From: Sphingomonas bacterium
GTDB lineage: Bacteria > Pseudomonadota > Alphaproteobacteria > Sphingomonadales > Sphingomonadaceae
Reading direction: 5' to 3'
NCBI RefSeq assembly: GCF_028289855.1
Contig: NZ_JAQGKZ010000089.1
Location: 1 to 58,765, forward strand
DNA: 58,765 bases
Shown: in pieces, positions 8,456 through 15,708 of the stretch
How positions within the stretch are numbered: the stretch's first letter is position 1
How the letters are laid out: each line of letters begins with the position of its first letter
The notes under the pieces: model-generated
The model's database searches: none
The model's input: the letters and a program-made list of their open reading frames with translations, nothing else
What the model was told of the DNA's origin: nothing
Position numbers and translations under genes: made by a program

Positions 8456-9883
8456 TCAGACCGCCGTCCCGCCGACGGTCAGCCCTTCGAGCAGCAACGT
8501 CGGCTGCCCCACGCCCGCCGGCACCGACTGCCCGCCCTTGCCGCACATGCCGACGCCTTCGTCGAGCGCGAAGTCGTGGCCGATGCCGGTGACCTTGGTC
8601 AGGCTCGTCGGCCCATCGCCGATCAAGGTCGCGCCCTTGATCGGCGCACCCAATTTGCCGTCCTCGATCAGATACGCCTCGGTGCAGCTGAACACGAACT
8701 TGCCGCTGACGATATCGACCTGACCGCCGCCGAACGACTTGGCGAAGATACCCCTCTTAACGCGGGCCATCAGTTCGGCGGGATCGTCCTTGCCGCCCTT
8801 CATGAAGGTATTGGTCATCCGCGGCATCGGGGCGTGCGCGAACGATTCGCGGCGGCCATTGCCGGTCGGCGCGACACCCATCAGCCGCGCGTTGAGGCGG
8901 TCCTGCATATAGCCCTTGAGGATGCCGTCCTCGATCAGGATCGTCTCGGCAGTGGGGGTGCCCTCGTCGTCGATCGACAGCGACCCGCGTCGGTCGGCGA
9001 TCGCGCCGTCGTCGACTACGGTGACGCCCGGCGCGGCGACTCTTTCGCCGATCCGGCCCGAGAAGGCAGACGTGCCCTTGCGGTTGAAATCGCCCTCAAG
9101 CCCATGCCCGATCGCTTCGTGGAGCAGGATGCCGGGCCAGCCATTGCCGAGCAGCACCGTCATTTCGCCCGCCGGCGCGGCGACCGAGTCGAGGTTGACC
9201 AGCGCCTGCGCCAGCGCCTCGTCGATCGCGCGGTTCCACGTCGCGGGCTCCATCAGCGATTCGTAGAGATAGCGACCGCCCAGCCCGAAATTGCCGGTTT
9301 CGCGCCGGCCATTGTGCTCGACCACGATCGAGACGTTGAGCCGCACCAGCGGCCGCACGTCGGTCGCGACGAAACCGTCGGCGCGGACGATCTCGACCAC
9401 ATTCCACGATCCCGAGAGGCTGACCGATACTTGCGCGACGCGCGGATCGCGGGCGCGCGCCGCTGCGTCGATCGTCTGGCAGAGGTTCACCTTCTCGGCG
9501 AACGGGACGAGATCGAGCGGGTCGGCGTCAGTGTAAAGATGACGGTTGGTCTTGGCCGGGGCGGCGGCCTTGGGACCCGTCGCGGGGTCGATCAGCGCCA
9601 TCGTCTCGGCGGCGCGGCGGATCGCGGGGGCGCTAATCTCGTTGGCGTGCGCGAACGCGGTGGTCTCGCCCGACACCGCGCGCAGCCCGAACCCCGAATG
9701 CGTGTCGTAGCTCGCGGTCTTCAATCGCCCGTCGTCGAACCCGAACGCTTCGGAGCGGGCATATTGCAGATACAGCTCGCCGTCGTCGGCCTTGCCCAGC
9801 GCGGCGGCGGTCAGCGCTTGCGCCTCGTCGGGCGACAGCTGGTCGCGATACAGGAACTGGCGGGGGTCGGTCGGGCTGGTCAT
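8456..9883 (-). CDS. tldD: TldD metalloprotease
   Basis: This 475-residue protein matches TldD, which with TldE/PmbA forms a heterodimeric zinc protease that digests unfolded peptides, processes microcin B17 and degrades the CcdA antitoxin in E. coli. The metal-binding motif HEAIGHGLEGD begins at His255, and the downstream KGTSAFSGRIGERVAAPGVTVVDDG and DDEGTPTAETILIEDG segments are typical of the family. Length agrees with the usual 475-480 residues. No tldE/pmbA is visible in the window, which is common because the two genes are often unlinked. It heads a minus-strand group with DUF2007 and DUF5996 genes. Confidence 0.95.
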   Translation of the reverse strand: MTSPTDPRQFLYRDQLSPDEAQALTAAALGKADDGELYLQYARSEAFGFDDGRLKTASYDTHSGFGLRAVSGETTAFAHANEISAPAIRRAAETMALIDPATGPKAAAPAKTNRHLYTDADPLDLVPFAEKVNLCQTIDAAARARDPRVAQVSVSLSGSWNVVEIVRADGFVATDVRPLVRLNVSIVVEHNGRRETGNFGLGGRYLYESLMEPATWNRAIDEALAQALVNLDSVAAPAGEMTVLLGNGWPGILLHEAIGHGLEGDFNRKGTSAFSGRIGERVAAPGVTVVDDGAIADRRGSLSIDDEGTPTAETILIEDGILKGYMQDRLNARLMGVAPTGNGRRESFAHAPMPRMTNTFMKGGKDDPAELMARVKRGIFAKSFGGGQVDIVSGKFVFSCTEAYLIEDGKLGAPIKGATLIGDGPTSLTKVTGIGHDFALDEGVGMCGKGGQSVPAGVGQPTLLLEGLTVGGTAV

Positions 9884-9901
9884 GCCCGGTATATAAGCGG
9901 G

Positions 9902-10135
9902 TTAGACGCTGGCACCAGCCGGATGATCGGGCAATTGGCTCTGGTCGGCGCCGTCCGCCGGTCCCCCGATCAGCACGAAGCGCCGGTCGCAATAGCCGCA
10001 ATCGACATAGCCATGCTCGTCAATCTGCAGGAACACGCGCGGATGACCGAGCGCGGCGCCGCCGGGAATGTCGGTCGCCCCGTCGCAAGCGACACGGGGC
10101 TGGGAGACGCGGACGAGTTCGGGCGGGGGCAGCAT
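9902..10135 (-). CDS. Zinc-finger (zf-CHCC) domain protein
   Basis: A 77-residue protein starting at the ATG complementary to 10133-10135. It contains VACDG, then GHPRVFLQIDEHGYVDCGYCDRRFVL, which is the Cys-His-Cys-Cys pattern of the zf-CHCC family related to the small subunit associated with mitochondrial complex I (NDUFS6-like). In alphaproteobacteria such short proteins are usually annotated only as zinc-finger domain-containing. It lies 18 bases upstream of tldD on the same strand and could lead that transcript. The open frame extends much further upstream but that portion is antisense to other genes, so the short start is preferred. Confidence 0.85.
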   Translation of the reverse strand: MLPPPELVRVSQPRVACDGATDIPGGAALGHPRVFLQIDEHGYVDCGYCDRRFVLIGGPADGADQSQLPDHPAGASV

Positions 10136-10219
10136 GGTGGCGCGATAGCAAGCGGCACGGGCGGCTTCAATCACCAACGCCGCCTTGCCAAGCGCGGATC
10201 GCCGCCGCACCATGGCAGC

Positions 10220-10954
10220 ATGTTTGCTTTCCGCATCGCCGCCGTGGCGCTGATCGCCGCCAGTCCCGTCATCGCCCAGCAGGCGAAGAAGCCTGCGGCG
10301 GCCAAAACCCCCGCTGCCAAGCCCGCGTCGGTAAAGCCCAAACCGGCACCCGCAAAGCCGAACCCCAAACCCTCGCTCATCACCATTCCGCCGCTTAGCC
10401 ATGACGAAAAGGCTGGCTTCAGCGTGCTCCAGGTCGCGGTGCCTGATGCCGACAAGTTCATCGCCGAATGGAAACTGGGCGGCGGCGGCAAGAGCGCCAC
10501 GACGAAAACGGTCGCCAACCGGCCGCTCTTCACCTTCCTGATCTTTCGCGGGTGCAAGGCGAATGCGGAAGCGCGGTGCGATATCGTCGCCGATTTCGTC
10601 ATCACGCGGCCCGACGGCACGATCAACGATGAAAACAAAGGCGTCGTGGTGTGGGACAAGGCCGCGCCGACCGATCCCAAGAAGCCGTATCTCGGCGATG
10701 GGGCGCTCGGCTATGGCGTCGACGACGAGGGGCCGTTCGGCGACTATCGCGTCGTCGCGACCGTGACCGATCGCGTCGCCGGGGTGACGCTGACGACCGA
10801 GCTGACCCTGACGATCGCGCCCGGCAAAGCCGCGGCGCCCGCGAAACCGGTCAAAAAGGCACCGGCCAAGCCGGATCCCGCGCCGGCCGATCCGGCGACG
10901 ACCGATCCTGCCACGCCGGCGGCGCCCGATCCGGCCGCACCGCCCGCAAAGTGA
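10220..10954 (+). CDS. Exported Ala/Pro/Lys-rich protein of unknown function
   Basis: The product of 244 residues begins MFAFRIAAVALIAASPVIAQ, a clear signal peptide with likely cleavage after VIA (about residue 19). A low-complexity Lys/Pro/Ala linker (to about residue 55) leads into a compact domain of roughly 140 residues (LITIPPLSHDEKAGFSVLQVAV to LTLTIAP) that looks beta-rich and includes two cysteines in RGCKANAEARCDI. The C-terminus is again Ala/Pro/Asp repeats. I do not recognise the domain. It is divergent from the zf-CHCC gene (84-base gap) and 36 bases upstream of the ABC ATPase. Confidence 0.8.
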   Translation: MFAFRIAAVALIAASPVIAQQAKKPAAAKTPAAKPASVKPKPAPAKPNPKPSLITIPPLSHDEKAGFSVLQVAVPDADKFIAEWKLGGGGKSATTKTVANRPLFTFLIFRGCKANAEARCDIVADFVITRPDGTINDENKGVVVWDKAAPTDPKKPYLGDGALGYGVDDEGPFGDYRVVATVTDRVAGVTLTTELTLTIAPGKAAAPAKPVKKAPAKPDPAPADPATTDPATPAAPDPAAPPAK

Positions 10955-10990
10955 CTTGCGCCAGTCGTCGGCAAGCCTAAGTCCGCTGGC

Positions 10991-11914
10991 ATGACCGACG
11001 CCGCGATCTCGATCGACCAGCTTTGCAAGACCTATGCGGGTGGCAAGGTCGCGCTCGATAACGTCTCGTTCGATGTGCCGCGCGGCAGCATCTTCGGGCT
11101 GCTGGGCCCCAACGGCGCGGGCAAGTCGACGCTGATCAACATTCTTGCCGGGCTCGTCAACAAGACCAGCGGGCATGCCTCGATCTGGGGCTTCGACATC
11201 GACGATCACCCGCGCAACGCCAAGGCGTCGATCGGCATCGTCAACCAGGAAATCCTGTTCGATCCGTTCTTTACGCCCGTCGAAACGCTGGAAATCCAGG
11301 CCGGTCTCTACGGCGTGCCCAGGGCGAAGCGCCGCTCGATGGAATTGCTTCGCGCGGTGCATCTCGAGGACAAGGCGAAGGCGTATGCGCGCACCTTGTC
11401 GGGCGGGATGAAGCGGCGGCTGATGGTCGCCAAGGCGATGGTCCATTCGCCGCCGGTGCTGGTGCTCGACGAGCCGACCGCGGGGGTCGATATCGAATTG
11501 CGCCAACAGCTTTGGGCCTATGTCAAAGAACTCAACCGCCAGGGCGTGACGGTGGTGCTGACCACGCACTATCTCGAGGAAGCCGAGCAATTGTGCGACC
11601 GCATCGCGATCATCAACCACGGCCGCGTCATCGCCAACGAACCGACCCGCGAGCTGGTCGGCCGCGCACAGGAAAAGGTCGTCGCACTGACCGTCGACCG
11701 CGACGTGACGGTGCCGCCATCGGCGAGCTGTTTCCAGAAAGTCGAGCTCAAGGGCGAGCGCGTGCTCGAAATCACCTATCGCAAGGATCAGGCGAACGCC
11801 GGGCAAGTCCTCGCCGCGGTGCAGGGTGATGGATATGGCATCGTCGACGTCTCGACCAAGGAGCCCGATCTGGAAGACGTGTTCCTCAACCTGACTCGGG
11901 CTGCCAACGCATAG
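10991..11914 (+). CDS. ABC-2 type transporter ATP-binding protein
   Basis: A 307-residue ATPase: Walker A GPNGAGKST at 39-47, a Q-loop in GIVNQEILFDPFFTP, signature LSGGMKRRLMVAKAM starting near residue 136, Walker B VLVLDEPTAGVDIELR, and the switch histidine in TTHYLEEAE. The C-terminal extension of about 80 residues is usual for the YadG/DrrA/NatA branch that drives ABC-2 permeases exporting lipids, polysaccharides or drugs. The permease gene that normally follows is absent: the next gene is on the other strand. The partner is therefore elsewhere or has been displaced. Confidence 0.92.
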   Translation: MTDAAISIDQLCKTYAGGKVALDNVSFDVPRGSIFGLLGPNGAGKSTLINILAGLVNKTSGHASIWGFDIDDHPRNAKASIGIVNQEILFDPFFTPVETLEIQAGLYGVPRAKRRSMELLRAVHLEDKAKAYARTLSGGMKRRLMVAKAMVHSPPVLVLDEPTAGVDIELRQQLWAYVKELNRQGVTVVLTTHYLEEAEQLCDRIAIINHGRVIANEPTRELVGRAQEKVVALTVDRDVTVPPSASCFQKVELKGERVLEITYRKDQANAGQVLAAVQGDGYGIVDVSTKEPDLEDVFLNLTRAANA

Positions 11915-11922
11915 GGCCGGGT

Positions 11923-12453
11923 TCAGGCGGCCTTTTTCACCTCTGCAATCATGGTGTCGAGTTCGGCGTCGTTGAGCGCCGCTGCTCGAATAGCGGCGAC
12001 GAGGATGTCCATCGCCGCCGGGCGCTCTTCCAAGGCGAATACGCGAACTTTGGCCGTTTGCTTCGGGGTCTTGCCCATCGTCGCGCAAACGGTGCGTACT
12101 TCCGTGACTGCCGGGTGCTTATCGTTGAGGCCCGCGCGGCGACCCACACCATACTGCGTGCCGCCGAACTTTTCGACGCGCCGCTTGGTGTCCGTCCCGG
12201 TCATGTGCGTTTTCCGGAACTGGTCATAGATGCGAGGCGTAACGTCGCGATAGCCGACATATTTGCTGAACGCGACGACCCATCCGCCGCGGCCATCGGG
12301 AAAAGCCACCCACTCGACCGCGTGCGAGCAGCCGTTGGCGACCGCATCATGCTCGTTCGTCTTCTTGCCTGCGAGGTTAGCGATCTCTGCCGCAAAACCA
12401 ATCGTGTTGTCGTGCAACTCCTGCTTCGTCTGCACTAGCGTCGAATTGAACAT
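11923..12453 (-). CDS. Unknown protein of 176 aa in an AT-richer patch
   Basis: I chose the ATG at 12451-12453 because a good GGGAGA ribosome binding site lies just upstream; the frame stays open for 45 more codons without support. The protein starts MFNSTLVQTKQELHDNTIGF and is soluble, with no signal or membrane segment. The central part (DRTGVD-like DGRGGWVVAFSKYVGYRDVT, then a basic RKTHMTGTDTKRRVEKFGG) may bind a ligand or nucleic acid, and the end is helical. I cannot place it in a family. Base composition and codon use are visibly less GC-rich than in neighbours, and it separates an ABC ATPase from nadB, so acquisition by transfer is possible. Confidence 0.65.
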   Translation of the reverse strand: MFNSTLVQTKQELHDNTIGFAAEIANLAGKKTNEHDAVANGCSHAVEWVAFPDGRGGWVVAFSKYVGYRDVTPRIYDQFRKTHMTGTDTKRRVEKFGGTQYGVGRRAGLNDKHPAVTEVRTVCATMGKTPKQTAKVRVFALEERPAAMDILVAAIRAAALNDAELDTMIAEVKKAA

Positions 12454-12632
12454 CGGTTTTCTCCCGAAACATGGCATCGAATATTTGAAGCAATAGAATC
12501 GTAAAGTCAAATCCAAACGAAAATAACGCTTCCGACTGGTGAGAGAGGTTGGCCAGTTGGGTTCTGCAACACCTCGCAGAGGGAGCATGCAGGGGCTGTC
12601 CTAGTAGGCACCAAATATGCCACGGTGGTCAG
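12454..12632. other. AT-richer intergenic region upstream of nadB
   Basis: This 179-base stretch holds the divergent promoters for the unknown gene at 11923-12453 and nadB. It is close to half A+T by eye, including runs such as AATATTTGAAGCAATAGAATC, unlike the rest of the window. I see no gene, clear hairpin or recognised regulator site in it. Confidence 0.5.
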
Positions 12633-14219
12633 ATGAGTGGCTTTCACCAATCCGACGTCCTCATCATCGGCTCCGGTGCCGCGGGCCTTACCGCCGCGCT
12701 CAATCTCGCCGAGCGGTTCAAGGTCACCGTGCTCGCCAAGGGCGGGCTCGCCGAGGGGTCGACCGCGTGGGCGCAGGGCGGGATCGCGGCGGTGCTCGAA
12801 CCCGGCGACACGTTCGAAAGCCATATCGAGGACACGATGATCGCCGGCGCGGGGCTCAACGACCGCAAGACGGTCGAGTTCGTCGTCGAAGGCGCGCCGC
12901 GCGCGATCGAGCGGTTGATCGACCTCGGCGTGCCGTTCAACGAGGAAGCCGGCGACCTCCATCTGACGCGCGAGGGTGGGCACAGCCATCGCCGCATCGT
13001 CCACGTCAACGACGCGACCGGCTGGGCGGTGCAGGAAGCGTTGCTCACCGCGGCGCGCGCGCATGCCAATATCACGCTCGTGCCCGACATGGTGGTGGTC
13101 GACCTCGCCACGTCGAAGCATGAGGAACGCTATTCGGGCGCGGGCAATGTCTGGGGCGTCTACGCGGTCAACCGCGCCAGCGGACGGGTCGAACTGTTCA
13201 CCGCCAATGCGACGATTCTCGCGACCGGCGGGGCCGGCCGGACCTACCTGTTCTCGACCGCGCCGCGTGGTGCGACCGGGGACGGCATCGCGATGGCGTG
13301 GCGCGCGGGGTGCCGCATCTCGAACATGGAGATGATGCAGTTCCACCCGACCTGCCTCTACAATCTCGAGGTCAAGAATTTCCTGATCACCGAGGCCGTA
13401 CGCGGCGAGGGCGGGCAGCTCAAGAACCCCAGGACCGGGCACCGCTTCATGCCCGACGTCGACCCGCGCGCCGAGCTCGCGCCGCGCGATATCGTCGCGC
13501 GCGCGATCGATGCCGAGATCAAGCGCGACGGGCTCGACTACGTCCATCTCGACATCAGCCACATGGGCGCCGAGTTCGTCACGCACCATTTCCCGACGAT
13601 CTACGAGAAGCTGCTCGGGCTTGGCATCGACATGACCAAGGGGCCGATCCCGGTCGTCCCCGCGCAGCATTACACCTGCGGCGGGATCATGGTCGATCTC
13701 GACGGGCGCACCGATCTGCCCGGGCTGTATGCGGCGGGCGAGTGCACGCAGTCGGGGCTCCACGGCGCCAATCGCCTCGCCAGCAATTCGCTGCTCGAAT
13801 GCTTCGTATTCGGGGAAAGCGCGGCGCGGCACATCAACGCGCATTGGGACGATCTGCCGCCGCCCCCCGCGATCCGGCCGTGGGACGAAAGCCGCGTGAC
13901 CGATTCGGACGAGGAAGTCGTGATCCAGCAGAACTGGACCGAAATCCGCCGCTTCATGTGGAATTACGTGGGGATCGTGCGCACCACCAAGCGGCTCGAA
14001 CGCGCTGCGCACCGCATCAAGCTGCTCAACGACGAGGTCGGCGATTATTACGGCCATTTCCGCGTGACGCCCGACCTGATCGAGCTGCGCAATCTGCTCC
14101 AGACCGCCGATCTGATCGTGCGCTCGGCGCTCCATCGCCACGAATCGCGCGGGCTGCATTTCACGCTCGATTATCCCGAAACATTGCCCGTCGCGGTGGA
14201 TACGATCCTCGTTCCCTGA
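12633..14219 (+). CDS. nadB: L-aspartate oxidase
   Basis: The 528-residue enzyme oxidises L-aspartate to iminoaspartate with FAD, the first step of de novo NAD synthesis; NadA then makes quinolinate. The FAD-binding Rossmann motif VLIIGSGAAGLTAALNL is at residues 8-24, followed by STAWAQGGIAAVL, the active-site region EAGDLHLTREGGHSHRRIVH, and HGANRLASNSLLECFVFG near the second FAD segment. Together these distinguish NadB from succinate dehydrogenase. The start at 12633 gives the usual length; a weak GGTGG precedes it. NadA and NadC are not in the window. Confidence 0.95.
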   Translation: MSGFHQSDVLIIGSGAAGLTAALNLAERFKVTVLAKGGLAEGSTAWAQGGIAAVLEPGDTFESHIEDTMIAGAGLNDRKTVEFVVEGAPRAIERLIDLGVPFNEEAGDLHLTREGGHSHRRIVHVNDATGWAVQEALLTAARAHANITLVPDMVVVDLATSKHEERYSGAGNVWGVYAVNRASGRVELFTANATILATGGAGRTYLFSTAPRGATGDGIAMAWRAGCRISNMEMMQFHPTCLYNLEVKNFLITEAVRGEGGQLKNPRTGHRFMPDVDPRAELAPRDIVARAIDAEIKRDGLDYVHLDISHMGAEFVTHHFPTIYEKLLGLGIDMTKGPIPVVPAQHYTCGGIMVDLDGRTDLPGLYAAGECTQSGLHGANRLASNSLLECFVFGESAARHINAHWDDLPPPPAIRPWDESRVTDSDEEVVIQQNWTEIRRFMWNYVGIVRTTKRLERAAHRIKLLNDEVGDYYGHFRVTPDLIELRNLLQTADLIVRSALHRHESRGLHFTLDYPETLPVAVDTILVP

Positions 14220-14358
14220 TTCCGTTAACTATTTCAGACGATTGGGTTGCTCGCCCCACCGCTTTTCAGGCGCGGTTCATCGTGGATCGATAAATTGGGG
14301 ATTCCTCAACCAAGCCGGGCGATACAGTATCTCCCGGCAACCAAGCGGGCGGGGGTCC

Positions 14359-15459
14359 ATGGGTAATTCAGTGCAGCGTACCAGCAAGATTCTAACGGGT
14401 GTGATCGCCGGGTTGGCGATCGCGGGGTGCGTATCCGACAGTCGCCCCAGCCGCATGGCGCGATCGGTACCGCCCCCGGTGGTGTACGCCGCGCCGCGCC
14501 CGGTCGTCCAGCCTTTGCCGCCGCGCAACGTCGCGCCGCCCGAGGCGCTGGTCGCATTGGTCCAGTCGCTGACGCGCGATTTCGGCGGCAAGGTCGGGAT
14601 CGCGGTCAAGAGCCTCGACGACGACTGGACGGTGACGTCGAACGGCGATCTCAAGCTGCCGCAGCAAAGCGTGTCGAAGCTGTGGGTGGCGATGACCGTG
14701 CTCGATGCGCGCGACGCCGGCAAATTGAGCCTCGACGATCCGATCACCGTCAAGAAGGAAGACCTCACCCTGTTCAACCAGCCGATCGCGGCGCTGGTGA
14801 AGGACGAGGGGTATCAAACCACGGTTGGCGAGTTGCTCCAGCGCGCGCTGACCCAAAGCGACAACACCGCTAACGACCGGTTGCTGCAATATGTCGGCGG
14901 GCCGAACGTGGTGCGCGCGTTCCTGTTGAAGAAGGCGATTGCCGACATCCGCTTCGGCCCCGGCGAGCGCGCGCTGCAGAGCCTGACCGCCGGGCTCGAC
15001 TGGAAACCCGAATATTCGAAGGGCCGTGCGTTCGAGACGGCGCGCGCGCGCATCCCGGCCTCGACCCGGATGGACGCGTTCGAGCGCTATATTGCCGATC
15101 CGCCCGACGGCGCCGCACCGCGCGCGATCGCGACCGCGCTCGCCCGCCTCAAGCGCGGCGAACTGCTCTCGCCCGCTTCGACGCAATATCTGATCGGCAC
15201 GATGGAAATGTCACGCACCGGCAAGCAGCGCATGCGCGGCGCGGTGCCGGAGGGCTGGACGTTCGGGCACAAGACCGGGACCGGGCAGAATTTCGGCGGA
15301 CGCACCGCTGGCTATAACGATGTCGGCATCCTGATCGCGCCCAACGGCAAGTCCTTTGCGATCGCGGTGATGATCGGCGACACCGCGAAGACGATCCCCG
15401 AACGCCAGGCGCTGATGCAGGCGGTGGTGATGGGGGTGGTGAGCAACTACCGCTGGTAG
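14359..15459 (+). CDS. Class A beta-lactamase-like serine hydrolase, lipoprotein
   Basis: A 366-residue protein starting MGNSVQRTSKILTGVIAGLA with a lipobox IAGC near residues 21-24, so probably anchored to a membrane. It has the three serine beta-lactamase motifs: SVSK at 104-107 (nucleophile Ser104), SDN at 167-169 and KTG at 305-307. Counting from SDN, Glu203 falls at the position of the deacylating Glu166 of TEM-type enzymes, with the GGP turn also aligned, although the next residues differ from the usual PELN and Asn170 is replaced by Gln. It could be a divergent beta-lactamase or a related penicillin-recognising hydrolase. The C-terminal half resembles class A enzymes throughout. Confidence 0.85.
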   Translation: MGNSVQRTSKILTGVIAGLAIAGCVSDSRPSRMARSVPPPVVYAAPRPVVQPLPPRNVAPPEALVALVQSLTRDFGGKVGIAVKSLDDDWTVTSNGDLKLPQQSVSKLWVAMTVLDARDAGKLSLDDPITVKKEDLTLFNQPIAALVKDEGYQTTVGELLQRALTQSDNTANDRLLQYVGGPNVVRAFLLKKAIADIRFGPGERALQSLTAGLDWKPEYSKGRAFETARARIPASTRMDAFERYIADPPDGAAPRAIATALARLKRGELLSPASTQYLIGTMEMSRTGKQRMRGAVPEGWTFGHKTGTGQNFGGRTAGYNDVGILIAPNGKSFAIAVMIGDTAKTIPERQALMQAVVMGVVSNYRW

Positions 15460-15464
15460 GCCTG

Positions 15465-15658
15465 TTCTCCCTCTTCCCGGAAGGGGAGAGGGTTGCGCAG
15501 ACTTAGGCTCGAAGAGCCTTAGTCGGAGCTGGGTGAGGGGTGAGCGATTGCATGGCAATCGCGCGGCGCCATGCGCCGCCCTACCCCTCACCGAGCTACG
15601 CTAGACAGCAAGCTGCCAAGCTTCGCTATCCTCTCCCCTAGCAAGGGGAGAGGGAGAA
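15465..15658. repeat. Composite imperfect palindrome (about 190 bases)
   Basis: The region after the beta-lactamase-like gene folds onto itself. The outer arm beginning TTCTCCCTCTTCCC pairs with the arm ending GGGGAGAGGGAGAA, and an inner GAGCTGGGTGAGGGG pairs with CCCCTCACCGAGCT. At the centre are two perfect 7-bp hairpins, CGATTGC-ATG-GCAATCG (15545-15561) and GCGGCGC-CAT-GCGCCGC (15563-15579), plus a CTTAGGCTC/GAGCCTTAG hairpin on the left arm. It resembles the non-coding palindromic repeats scattered through sphingomonad genomes. It fills most of the 249-base gap before polA and could also stop or stabilise transcripts. Confidence 0.75.
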
Positions 15659-15708
15659 GAGGCGAAAGGCTTTGTCCCGGCGCGCAGCTACGCTATCCCT
15701 CGCCCACG

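Noticed and set aside
9902..12088. A 728-codon minus-strand frame extending over the exported protein and ABC ATPase
   Set aside because: Only its final 77 codons look like a protein (zf-CHCC); the rest is antisense to real genes.
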